Positions 37,776 through 50,700 of a stretch of 64,000 nt of DNA are shown here, one piece after another. Made by a program: the position numbers and the translations under genes. The DNA comes from Atrichornis clamosus (taxonomy: Eukaryota > Chordata > Aves > Passeriformes > Menuridae), in contig WBMZ01002686.1 in NCBI GenBank assembly GCA_013400975.1, positions 186,001-250,000 of the forward strand, in the 5' to 3' direction. The stretch's first letter is position 1; every line of letters starts with the position of its first letter. The notes below the pieces were generated by a model. It was not told the DNA's origin and did no database searches. It saw only the letters and a list, made by a program, of their open reading frames with translations.

Positions 37776-40700
37776 AAACCTCTTATGAGGAGGGCATGGC
37801 ACTTCCACCATTCCACCAAATGCCTGTTGGGCATGTCATTGGCACGGGCAGGGCATAGAATAGCAGGTCCAGACAGGCAGGGTCAGAAGAGGGAAGAGCC
37901 TCAGCACCCAGAGCAGATCCCAGGCCACCTCGAGCAACAGAGGAGAGGCTCACTCCTTCTAGCCCCTCCATTAATGGGGTTGCATAAATATCTGCCACAG
38001 GTATAACTTGTTCAAGTTTATTTTCAAAGACAATCATTAAATTTCAGATCTGAGGGCAGAGGTCAGGTAATCTAGTTCTTAGTTATCTATGCTGCCCACC
38101 AGACCACAAATACCCCCCTGACATGTGAAATTAAGCCAGGCTGATAATGACTTTTCACCTCAGTACAGTTTAACACACAGAGGTGTTAGCAGCTGCAGCC
38201 CCAAGTCCTAGAGGACATGGGGAGATCTTAATTAGGAGGTGTGACTTTTTCAGGGGGCGGAAGTGATTTGGCAGGTTAGAAAGGTATTCTAAGTGTCCTC
38301 CCATGGATGCCACCCTGAGCAATAAATGATCTTTGTGCCCTCGGCTTTGTAAACGGGTCATATTTTTACGATGTCAAGCATGCTGCTGTCTTTTCTGCAG
38401 TAAAGCTCACCTAATCAAAACAAGTCAGAGCTTATCTAAGCCCCTAGCTGGAGATGTCTCTGTGGTGGCTACAGAGCCAGGTTTCCTAGCAACCTAAAAG
38501 GCATTAGACAGGGCTTTGTCGACATTTATCTGTTACACAAAAAAAAAACCCGTTTGAATAATGTTATGGGTGTGACATCAACTGACAAAAGCCAGGAAAT
38601 TCAGAGCTGGGGCTGATTTTCTATCCTTGCTGCTCATCAGGCTGAAAAACAAAAGGCACAGTCATGTGAGTGATGAACAGAGCAAACCAACCTTTATATT
38701 TCCTGGCTTTTCTCCCAAATGAGATGCCATTCAAATGAGGTGCTTGGTATTAATTTCCTGTGTTTAAGACAGGTTTAATGCTCACATTAGATAGCATGTT
38801 AGCAGTGCTGTCAATTTCTTCATGGGATGCCTTCTTCCTTGGAGGGGCTGACTAGAGTGAGGAAAGAGTTATTCCAGCCTCTCTGTAACCTTTGGTTTCT
38901 CCATGGTGAAACCAGTTTTCAGATCCATGGCTTCACAGGTGAAGGCTGCAAGTCTGCTCTACGTAGGGCCACCACAGCTTCCTCAGGCGGTAAAAATCAC
39001 TCTTAGCCCAGGGTGGAGCTGGTGAGGTTACACAGGTTAAAAACACTCCATCTTCCTACTAATGCCCACCTCTAAAAATAGGAAGATGCTTTTTATAGGT
39101 TTCAAGGGATTTTTGAGATAGATCTTGGAATGGATCTTGTTATTTAGCATTTTGAAAACAAAAGGTCGGGGAAAAAAATTTTGATGTAGGTGGGGTTTTT
39201 TCTCAGACTAAAAATATACTGAGGACTGATGAATGGTCTGAAAAGTGATACTTCAGTAATGTCTTTTATTTCCCCACTTGTAGCAATAGCAGTGTTAAAA
39301 ATCTTACAGCTTGCAGTTTGTGGAGGAGGCTGATGGAGGACGTGATGGAAGAACTGCCATTGCTGCTGATTGCCACTTGAAATCCATGGGCAAAAGTCTT
39401 CTGGAAGTGAAGTCTTGAGTCATCTCACAGAATTTAACAGAAAATAATTCTTTTGCTTAGAAGTGGTGTAATGTGGCTTAAAAGTACTCGAAAAGAAAAG
39501 ATGTGTTAATTTTCACAATCTAAGTTATCAGCTGGGAGAAATTAACTATCTGACTTCTGTGCAATTCTGTATGTGTACCAGCTCAACCTCTATGTAGCTT
39601 TTTTGTAAGTGTATTTGCACTACTTTAGTAGTTCCATCTCTGGGGCTTTCGCACAAAGATAATAGCCCTTTTTACATTTGTTTGGGGCCTGATGTGGAGG
39701 GTTTATCTCCATGTGAATTTTTCCAGCCTAGTTGTGAAACCTCTGAAATGGATGGTAAAGAAATTTCTGATGAAACTTAGCTACAGTGGGGTACTCTGAT
39801 GCTGTAAGGGAAAATCCCCCGAATTGCTGTCAGTGGGTGAGAAGCCAAGCTTTCATCCCTCCATTCTTCACTGTAATCTTCATTAACATAAGAGTTGGTG
39901 TTTTGCTCCCCACACATGGATGCCATACTGTTTGAACTCCAAGGGGCTGGTGGAATAAAGGCATGTATACAGACCTCTCTGCTGACCACAGCCAGCATTT
40001 CTTTAGCAAGCATAGCGTGAATATAAACGCTACATATACCACAATGGAGAGGAATTACTATGCACACTATCACTTTCAAGCCTTTGAAAGAAGCAGAAGC
40101 AGAAGGAGGTTCCTGCACTTTCTGCCGACATCATCTTTACTGTCCATCCATTTGTTCCCCATTTAGCCTCCCCACCGGCAAAGCCTCTATTATGTGCTCA
40201 AAGACGAGACAATGGGAGCCCACTACGTGTGGCAATGCACGCATTGTTCCATGGGCTCCCTATAGAAATCCCTGAGTTTGCATGACCCGTTTTCCAAAGT
40301 TTGGGGTTTTTTTTTTTTTTCTGAAGGGGGAGGGTAGGACGAAAAGGGACAATGTCTCACAGCTTTGCACAGATTAGTCGTATGTTCATGCCCATACATT
40401 GAGATGGATAAAATAGCCATAAATTTTTCCCAAAGTGCTTATTTGTAATGCATGCATGAACTCCCTTAACAAGCTTAAAATATTTAGTGAACACTGAAAT
40501 GAATGGAGAGTGTGGGAGGGGGGACAAAACTAGCAGAGATAATTGAATACACTTAGCAGCATAGCAGCTTTACATAGCTGTATCATATTCTCTATGGATA
40601 ACACAGCTGGGACAATATGGTTAGAGTTTTAAAATATCCAGGGATTTGTCTTAAGATAGTTATCAATAATTGCAAACTTAAACATTAAATATTTTTGTCT

Positions 40701-43700
40701 TAGTTAAAATATATACCTTTTTTTTTAATGCATGATAAAATATTGTAAAATAGAGAACATTTTCCCTTTCTCATTTTTTCAGGACTCAGGTGAGCAGGCA
40801 GGGTCTCTGAGAGGGCCTGTTCTGGAACTGAAGTCTGTCTTGGGGAAGCCACAGGCTGCCATAGACAGGTGGATTAAAACATGGAAGACAGAAGTCCCTC
40901 AGACTTGACAGTGTTTGAAATGCCAAATGAGATCAAGGAGACAGGTTGCTATAATACAGGTTCCTATCATCTGTGAAACTGGTAAAGTCCTTCAGTGCTG
41001 GAGAAGATCTTGCCAGATTAAATCATGAATTTCCATCTTCTTTCCAACTGAGCCAAAATCTGTACCCTTGCCCTTGTTTTGACATGCACTAGGACCTCAA
41101 ACCCACAGACTGCAGCAATGTCTCCATCTCAGCTCACACCTAATTAACTGCTTAATTAGAACAGCACTGGGGAAACTCTGCTTTTTGTTTTGCCTTTCTC
41201 TCTGGTGCCTGATGCCACTTGTAGCAGGTTCAGCACGAAGCATTTAACGCGACTGAGCCTTCCTGGTCACGTACAGTGGGTTCAAGGTGAAGGTCTCATC
41301 TGCCAGGCTTTTCCTCTCTCTTCTGAGATGGTTGACCTTGATGCCACCACGAAGCTCCTCTCCAGGTCGCACCACTCGCACTGCAGCCAGTACCTTAGCG
41401 AGAGCTGGAGACTAGTGCGTGGCTGTTTAATTTGGAAGAGCAATATGAAGGTCACTTAGGAAGGTAATACGGTCCTGTTGATTGGAACATGTGGATAAGG
41501 GCACCACAAAAACATAATCTACTTTGTTGGGGATGCGATAAACCGGTTTTATGTATGCAGTTGGTAAGCAGTACTTCTGAGCGTTACTCCATCAGATAAT
41601 CCAGGCAGCAGAGCAGTTATATATCCCTGTGGTCCCCTAATATGGCTTGAATCTAAGGATTAGGTAATTCTCAAATTTGTAAGGTTTTCTAAAACAGTAT
41701 TAAAGGTAATTCTTATTTATTTCCTACTTGTTTCCTGATTTTTATTTATGAAACACTTATTTCTGTAACCAAGCAAAGGTAGTGTAAGAGGAAGATTTCT
41801 GATATTTCAAAGGGCAAAACCTCAGCGGGACAAACACTCCTTTTCCTTCCAGAGTAAGATGTCCAGAAACCCCAGAAGGCTCACTGGGGTTTGCAGACAG
41901 ACTCAGCAGCTTTGCTACATGTGTGCAGGTGGCTGGGGTGTCCCTCGTGTGAGACTCATCACACACATGGAGCCCAGGGGGTCTGTGGATGGGCAGTAAA
42001 GTTGCTGTTTATGTCTCTGCAGCCCAGGCATCACAGCACATCCCAGGGAGTTGCAGTCTTGTAAAACAGTCCTGCACAACATTTGCACACCCTTTCCTGC
42101 ACCAGGCAGGTTAGGAGTGGAAAGGAAGGAGGTGGTTGTGGTGTTAAGGTATGGTGGATGTGATCCAGAGGAAGCTTCTGCAGAGGAAGGCCCTATCTTC
42201 TAACTCTTGGGATCAGGGCCCTGAATCAGAGCTGCAATAGGGTTTGTGTGATTCAGCTGCTAGGCAGAGGAACACCCTTCTGATCAGGGAATGTCACATC
42301 TGTACACATATTTGTTATCAGGTATTTGGCAGCAGGTCACACATAGAGGCAGTTTAAGCTAAGCATAAAACCAGAACTGTGAGTTTAACATCCAGGGAGA
42401 ACTACTTAAGCTATAGTTAAGACTACAGCTTAAACTTCATCAAGAAGATGTGAACATATAGCTGTGAATAAAATTAGGTTGGAATTAAAAGGATTCTAGC
42501 CATGAGAAGAGTGACATTCCAAAACAGCTTTCCAATGAGAGTAGAAGGGTTCAGAAGAAGTCAAACAAGTCTAAGATCGAGCTGAGGGAGATTTACACAA
42601 TACAGTTGCTGCAATAGTGAGGAATGTGGGCCAAAGACTCAGAAGGTATATTTCCACTCCATCTTCCCTGCTTACTTTCATTTTTACTCTCTGTTACTCT
42701 ACTTTCTTCTCTTTTTTCCTTTTCCTTTTCTACTTGAATGACAGGCTGGAAAATCCTCTCTGTGCATTTTCTCAGTTGCTGTTATATACATTTGGCAGAA
42801 CAAAGCAAAGGCAGATCCCATTCCGGTACATCTCACTGGGCTTATTGAAGTCTGCAGGGAGAGCCAGCATGGGGCTGACCCTCAGGGCACAGGAACAGGG
42901 GCTACAGAAGGCCATGATGCCCTGGAGACAGAGCAGAGTCCTTGCCCTCCTGGTACATGGCTGGTTCTCTTTGCTCTGTGCCACAGAAACACTCATGCCT
43001 TAGCAGAGCATTCCGTTGCAAAGCACTTGATTTCTGCTTAGGAAAGCTGGTGACACAGTGTCTGCCCAAGAAGGCTGTTGATGGGTTAGATTCATTTAGG
43101 GGATGACTGCCATGTTTCTGAAAGACCCAAAACACATGTGCAGCTGTAGTGAACATCACTGTAAACAGAATGTTCTGTTTAACTGGAAATGAGGGGCTGA
43201 GCAGGTAGCACAGGGAGTAAGGAGATGTCCCCAGGACGCAGTGCCAGGAGCTGCAGGGCAGCTGCACCTTTACCTGCCATCGGCACTAGCTGTGAGTGCC
43301 CAGCACTTTTGGAATCCGGTCTTCCACACGGCAGGGCTGATCTGAGGCAAAACAACAATGTCAGACCTCCTCCGCTTCACAGTATGTGACTCGATCCTGC
43401 ACCTATCTCTAGGCTCTGACATGGAGCTTGCAGGGAGCAACTTGTTTTACCATATAATAAATACAAAGAGGGGCTCTTTGGCAGGGGGTATAATGCTTCC
43501 AGGCATTGGCTGCTTCATTTGCACTGGTGCCCAATTGCAGTGACTGTATTTTGCAGCTTGCAAAAGAATTGCTTGCTGTTCACTATATGCTTTTCTGTAA
43601 AAAGCAAATATGTCTTACAACAAGTTTTGCCAGTTAGTACAAAAGTAATTTAGATGCTAGTTAGGCCAGGTAACTTTCTTCTATCACAATATTGCAGCAG

Positions 43701-45043
43701 ATGCTTGGGTCATGGGCAGCCACCTGAAAAGTTGCCACAGGTCTATTAGTTGGCATTAGTACCTTCATTTCACAGAAAGAAAACTGTTGCTTTTCACTGT
43801 TCAGGCTGTAATTCCACAAGCACCTCAGCCAGACATCAGCTAATTTCCATGGTCATACTCTTCCTTACATCCTTACCATATGGTCCTTTCTCCTTCCTCA
43901 AACAGCTCCAACACTAACCTGGCATTCCAGCATGCCTAACTGGCAGAAAGCTATTCACCTTCTCTTTTAGTGGGCCAAAGGGGGAATGTCCAAAGTCACA
44001 GGAGCTGGTCAGAGAATAGCCAAGCCTGAGGATCCCACAGTTAGATGGGTTCAGGCTGAAGAAGAACCAGCATCCATGTATTGCTCACAGTTTGTGGGGA
44101 ACAGATTTAAGGCATCCAGTGGCTTAATTCACCTTGTGTGTGATCTTGCTGGAGCTTTCCTTCATTGCCAGAAAAATTAATTTAACTTCTTTATGTGGAA
44201 ATTGGTCATTAGAGATGATATGCCACTACATGCACACCCTTCTAAGTACAGTATCAACAACTGAGTGAAGGAGAATATTAAAACTACTGCAGTTTTCTTC
44301 TCTTGATAAGTGTTCTGTGGCTTTTCCCTTATTGCAAGAATAAGTTAATACTAATTAAGATGAAAGCAGAATACAAAGTGGAAACTTCCAGAGTGTCTGT
44401 CACTTGCATTTGTGCAAATTAAAATGTGTACAGCAAACCCTGGCCCTTTCTTTTTTTCCTGTAGATTTTAGATTCCACAATCAGCACTGTGGAACAAGAT
44501 GTGTGCTCCCTCAGTCCCACAGGACCTAAGAACAGGTTGGTATCCTACACTGACAGCTGTTTCATGATCAGGTGCCAGGGGAAAGGGCTGCTAGCTAGAA
44601 GTACCTCTAACACAGGCAGGAGGGTGTGACCAGGTGTCCTCTGGGCACCATCATCCCTCTGAGTGGCTACTCAATATTCAGAGCCTTTACATTTTTTTCT
44701 TTTGGAAGTTTCTGATGATATTTAATCTTTTTTTAAAAGTGTTATGTTTATAGCTAATGACCTCAGAATCTTGTTTGTCTATTGTGATAGAAATATAAAG
44801 CACCCGGGCTATTTTCACAACTCAAATCTCTCCTGTATTCTGTGGCCATAGAACTTCTTGCTGACCCCTTAAGGATGTTCATGCAACATGGCCCATTGCT
44901 GTTTGGGCAGGTTTTGCTGCTTTTTCCCTCACTCACACACACGTTGAACTTGTGTTGGTTTTGGCCAAAGAATCCCTCTGCTCAACCCATCCCTGGGCGC
45001 AGAGGTTGGCCCATTGCATTGGATGGCTGTCACTTTTATCTCA
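37776..45043. other. single-copy noncoding DNA
   Basis: The longest repeat-free stretch of the window. It contains an X-box motif (38481-38493) within an enhancer-like block, a T run at 40307-40320, and otherwise unique sequence. The open frames (for example 42617-43003 plus, 42902-43267 minus) overlap on opposite strands and resemble no protein family. Confidence 0.6.
38390..38770. other. enhancer-like block with X-box motif
   Basis: GTTTCCTAGCAAC at 38481-38493 has the 6+1+6 X-box layout, a perfect right half-site AGCAAC and one mismatch at left. The surroundings are repeat-free, with GATA-type words (cttatct, ttatctg), a TGACATCA-like word and several ATTCAAATGAG-type words. The enhancer role is inferred from texture. 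Confidence 0.3.
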
Positions 45044-45400
45044 TATCACAGAACCATAGAACGGTTTGAGTTGGAAGGGACCTTAAAGGTCATCTGGTTC
45101 CAATCCCACTGCCACAGGCAGGGACACCTTCCACTAGACCAGATTGCCCAAAGCCCCATCCAACCTGGCCTTGAACACTTCCAGGGATGGGGCATCCACA
45201 GTTTGTCTGAGCAACCTGTTCCAGTGCCTCTCCACCCTCATCATAAAGCATTTCCTCATAACATCTAATCTAAATCTATCTTTTTTTATTTTAAAACCAT
45301 TCCCCCCTGTCCTATTGTGACATGCATTTGTAAAAATTCTCTCTCCATCTTTCTCATAAGCCTCCTTTAGTTTATCAGGTGTTTCACTCTACAGAGGGTC
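45044..45400 (-). mobile_element. CR1 LINE 3' fragment, best preserved
   Basis: It opens 'atcacagaaccatagaacgg', continues 'ttggaagggaccttaaaggt', 'gggacaccttccactagacc', 'ccatccaacctggccttgaa', 'cttccagggatggggcatcc', and runs on through 'taatctaaatctatc' and 'gtcctattgtgacatgcatt' to 'ctctccatctttctcataag'. This is the reverse complement of an avian CR1 3' region including the end of the reverse-transcriptase frame. The 3' end is at the left, with one or two degenerate CATAGAA-type terminal units. At about 357 bases it is the longest copy in the window. Its low divergence in the first 170 bases suggests a relatively young insertion. Confidence 0.93.
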
Positions 45401-47717
45401 TTAACTGAGCCTGAAGAAAATTTTCTTGGTACTTTAATCAGAAGTACAATTTTGACTAAGATAGATTAATGCCTTCCAGTATTATTAGTTCTCTTGCAGC
45501 AATGGGTAAAGTATCAGATCTTAGAGAAACACTTATCAGCAGTAATGTACTTCTCATAAAAATCTGAACCTATAAATTATGAAGTTCTTCCCTTTCTGGG
45601 ACATCCTTGATTATCATAATCCAGAGGGATTGTTACAACCTGCAGGATGTATCCATGCACATAACAAAATTTTCAATGGTGCTAAATTATCCTCTGTAGT
45701 TGAAGGGATCGTGTAATACAAAAAAAGAAGAAATTGTCCAGCTTGGTGGAAATCATCAGCTTAAAATGAATCATGATTGAATGAACTGCCTCAGGAGTGG
45801 AAGGAGCTCAAAAAGTCAGCAGTGCCCATGTTCTGGGTGCTAAGTGATATTGTGTACTGACCTGGGCAGAAATGCGTGCATTTATATCTCTTATATCTGG
45901 AAAGGCATGTCAGTTGACGAGAAAAAAAAAACTCTCTCAGGTTAGACCTGATGAATACCTGCCCAGATATTACCTAATGTCTTTGTGCCATATACCCCAA
46001 CGTGATGCCTAGACCTCAGAACAATCTGTAACAGTTTGACTTTTTGGTAAAGGACTGTATTTACTGAGGCAGACTAAATAATATGAGACAGAAGAATGTG
46101 GGGAAGAATTCAGCAAATGTTTGTGGTAGCTCAGTGAGCTGAGTGAAGCTACAGATGTATTTGTCTGCAGACCTCATTGCTGCTCCATCCTGCCATCATA
46201 TTCATGGATGCTCTGCCTCTGCAGGCTTCCCCTGACTTGGCTGGCCATTACTCGCATGGCAGCAGTGTGTGGTGCCTATTCAGCCACCAGCCTCTGGACT
46301 TCTTCCATAAGGTTACAGTTTTAGTTTGAATAATGTGGGATCAGAATGAGCCATGGATCTGTACATGGTTTCCTGTGCTCTCCTGCCTATTCCTTACTGG
46401 ATTGTAGTTTCCCAAGTACAGTTTCATTAGAAAGGTCTGCAGAGGAGATTGCCTTCCCACTCTTTCCTGTTTACATGATACTGCTTATGCGTGCCGGGCA
46501 GAATAGCCTTTTTCTTCTCTGCATTCCCAGTATAAGACATTTATAAATGCATAGAGGCCACTTTGGTCTAATTTTATAGTGTCTCTGTAGGAGGGAAGGT
46601 GGAGTTAAAGCAGTCCATTTGGGCCTAAGAACACTGGGATGAATTCCTCACTTAATATACAGATAAATTGGATAATTCAGTTCATTTCCTTTTTTATTTT
46701 AAGTGTCTCTTTAAAGTGGGGGTAATGACATTTGGTTAAGTAGGATCACGGCAGGCCAGAGCTCACTGCAGCAGCAGTGGGAATCACCATAACAGCTTTA
46801 AGCTCACTACCACTGGTAGCAAGGCAGGAGATTTCAGCCCAGGCTTTCACACAGGTGTGGTTTGAGATGCCCAAGGCTGAAGTCTGTGCCTGCTGGCTGT
46901 GCTGGCTGCTCCAGGATGTGTGCAGGAGGCTGGCTGTGCCGCAGGCACTGATGCAGTTACAGCCAGGCCTGCTTCCATGCCCTGCCTGTTTCTGTGGTGC
47001 TGTGGGCGGCCTGAAGAACAGCATAGCCTGGAGCCTCTTGGTGCTCTTGTAAGAGAAGCAAGAACCACTTGTTAAAACTGCGTGCGCTGTTTTCTATCCC
47101 TTTCTCAGAAGAAAGAGGAATGCTTTGAAGAAGTAGAGCTGCTGCCGTGACTTGGGGACTGTGACCAAGGTAGCCTGGTATTTTGTCTGGTAGGGACACC
47201 CACCAGGTATCTGGGGGAATGGGCAAGAAGAAGCACAGAAGGGCAACAGTAGTAATCTGCCACCAAAAAAACTCATTCCTAATCCCCCGTGGTGAGATAT
47301 TGCATGGAACATGATTTATATTTGAATTTGTGCTTATGATATTCTTCTAACCCATTAAAGTGCCTATTCTCCGTTTGAATCTGCACTTTGATTCTATTCT
47401 CCACATGGATAACAGTCTGTGACAATGAGTTTCTCTGTCTAAATATTCATTATGGGGAAAAATATTCTTTGAATTATCAAGCACTCCATTTAGTGAATAT
47501 CCTCTGAACCTCTGCTAAGAATATTCTATCTTTTCTATCAGTTCTATAGGATTTCGGAAGGATACCATATGCTATATGAACTTTCCAGTATCATGTTTTC
47601 TTTTGGAGCCCTAGTGTTGAAATGATATACAGTAAATTTTTAAAAAACAAGTCATATTTTTTCTATCGTGGTCATTGCCTGCTCAAACTAGAAGAAAAAA
47701 TAAACTTTTTTCACTTA
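45401..47717. other. single-copy noncoding DNA
   Basis: Unique AT-leaning sequence with a GC-richer pocket at 46740-47040, where both strands are open but neither reading is protein-like. No repeats are recognised. Confidence 0.6.
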
Positions 47718-47765
47718 AAATCATAGTCTCATAGAATCGTTTAAGTCGGGAAAGACCTAAGTCAT
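47718..47765 (-). mobile_element. CR1 LINE stub
   Basis: Only the extreme 3' end remains: 'aaaatcatagtctcatagaa', 'tcgtttaagtcgggaaagacc'. This corresponds to the reverse-complemented CR1 terminus with a CATAGAAT-type unit. A further 'gagttccaacca' at 47785-47796 may be the continuation after a small insertion. Confidence 0.7.
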
Positions 47766-50700
47766 AAACTCTCCTTTTTTTTCCTGAGTTCCAACCAAAG
47801 GTCTCTTCAGCCAGGTCAGCAGCTCATCTTTTGGCACACGTGGACCACCTGAAAATCTAAATTTTTCCTCTGGTGAAGCTGCTTGGCTCCTTTCTCAGCT
47901 AACCTCTGTCTGCCACAGGCATATACAAACACATATGAAAAAATCTCTATTCCTTCTGATGAGATTGGTGCCATGTTTTGACAATTAACTAGCACTGAAG
48001 AGTCAAATGATGAAAACAACTAATTTTGATTGATTCACATAGTTCTGTATTCCTAAATTTTGAAACTTTTCAGAGACTGAAGATATAGTTGAACATAATA
48101 TTAGAGTTTTATCTGTTTGATATTCTACCTTGCCTTAACTGTTGACTTCTTTGGTGTTATATTTAGTCCTTGGTTCAAGTATATGCCTACATACTATAGC
48201 ATTGATTCAGTTCCTTAAGGAGAAGACACATTTTCAGATCTGGAATTAAGTCAGTGTGACTAGGAGTACTTGAATATATACTGCATATGGATTTCATCTG
48301 GGTTTGTTTCTTACACATGTTCCTTTCCCTCGCAGGTTTTGCGCCTGTTCACTCACGTGGAGAATGGTTATTTTCAGTAGCTTCTTGGAAAACAGGGTGA
48401 TTTAGATGGGCTGGAGCAGATCTAAGGATGAGATTCAAGAACTCTGCAGTGCATTTGCGTACTGAAGACAAGAAGCTAAAGAGCAGGGATTAATTTATTC
48501 AACAGTCACTATGAAAACATTTTATTCTCTGCCCATAGTCACCCGGTTGATTCAAAAACCACAGAGGCAGAAATTTCTGATGTGAAAACTGTTACATCCC
48601 CTAGGTGTCTTATGTGCAAACAGCAGGGCAGAAATTAGGAAAAACTGACACTTGCATGAGAGTTTCACGTACTGACTGCCACATACACTTCAAACTTAAA
48701 TAAGCAAATTTTTTTCTGCTTCAGAGGCTGACTTTGGATGTCCTTGAAGTCTGATATTATGCATTCTGGCAAGCAAGTAGAGAAATGAGCCAGATGCACC
48801 AATTTAGTCATATAGGGAGGTTTCTAGTAAACTTCTGCACAACAGGGTAGTGACAGTGTATTTAGTAAAGCCACATGCTTTTTTAAAAATAGTGCTATTG
48901 ATTTTCTTAGTGTGTGTATCAAATGTTAGAGCATTCATTAGAACAGCAGCCTTCCAAACACTGCTGTAGAACAACCAGCAGGCCCGGAGTCAATATCCAT
49001 CTGAATACTGGCTCGCTTTCAAAGGGCAACTTAAAATTAGGGCATTGACTTTACATGTTATAGAGGAAAGATTTTAAAGGGAGCATTTATCAAATAGAGT
49101 TAGGCAAGATTTAGCAAATACAGCTGGGCTGTAAGTCCTGTTTGAACAGGCAAAAATGTGTACATGCAACCATGTACAGCACTAGCAAAACAACATAATG
49201 GATGTTTATACATATATATATATATGTATAATCGTCTAGGGTATTGGTCTAGTATAGTTACATGAGAAAAAAGAGAGGAAAGCATTTATTTAAGGAAACT
49301 TTCAGTTCTAAACTCCTGTGTGAGTATATTGAAATACCCTTGAGTAGGAATGTAACGTATTACAGTGATTAAATAAATACTGTGTCTGTGTCCTTACAAT
49401 GTAATTTTTTGTACAGCACAATGAACAAAGCAGCACATTAGTACAAATATAACCTTTGCTGGCAGTAGCTTTACAGGAACAAAATACAGTCCATTGTGTC
49501 TGTTGAAAAAGAACTAATATAACATAGCAAAATCAACTTCTTTTTTCTCTCTCCTTGTAAGGATGAGAGATGAAGGAAGAAGAGTAAAGGTTATTCTACT
49601 TCCCACAGATTTACTGCAAATTTATGATTTACCTGTTCTTAGTGTCTCCCTTTTGTATCTGTTCATACAATCATTCAAACTTACACGGTCCCTAAGAAAA
49701 TGTTCTGTGGAATGGGTTCAGTACCTGTTGTGCCTATCTGTATTCTTAATTTAATTCTGTATTCTTAAATGCATGAGGATGATTTACGTCTCTGGAGAAC
49801 AAGTGCTCTCAATTTATCAGGTCACTACTTGTTTCATCCACTAAACTGCATAGGTTCATCAATTTCTGTGGGGTTTATTTGGTTGGTGTGTCGTTCGCTT
49901 GGGGTTTTTTTGAGTTTTCTTTTAACCCAGTTCACCCCAGTGCTCCACTGTCAACTCCCTACCTGTGCTGATGTGGGCAGGGAGAAGAGGAGGTGAAGAT
50001 TACATTGCTTTAGCTGCCAGCAAAAATGACCATAGGAGCAAAGCCAAAGCCAACTCCTGAAATATCCTATTTCTCTTTCTTACTTAGAGAGGGGCACAAG
50101 AGGTTCAAGGGCCCTAACTTAAGCACCTTAGTTAGGTGGAAGAGAATAGGCATGTGCACATGCAGGTTTTAGCTGTGATTGACCCTTCAGAAATGTCCAT
50201 GACTGCAGAAGGACATTTTGGTGAGGTGCCTGGTGTCCTGGTCATACCACAGTGGTGGCTCCCAGCTCTCCTGGGGCATTGTGTCTGAGCTGGGACTGCT
50301 GCTGCAGATACTGAATTCAGTGAAATTGTCACAAAATCCCAGGTTGATCTCTTCCTGCTTCCTAGCCACATGCTGAAGACATTGAACTGCATTTTCCTTC
50401 CATTCTATATTTCCCGTACTTTCTCTTTTGTAATGCAGAGTGTCAGTTTAAGAGGATGATTTAATTGGTTTTATTGTTTACAGGTCTTGTTAATTTTTAA
50501 CCTACTTGCCACAGTGACTCGTCTTGTGAGATTTGAGTTTTGCAACTTCTCTTAACTCTCAGCTGTCACACACTGAAAACTGCGTTTGTGGTATTATTGT
50601 GTGGCAAGCAGTTAGAGTAAATTAATATTTTGGAGATACTCTGTTTCTAATGGAAACAAAAGGTTTCTGTCTCTGTATTATTCTCTCCGTTCAGCTGTCC

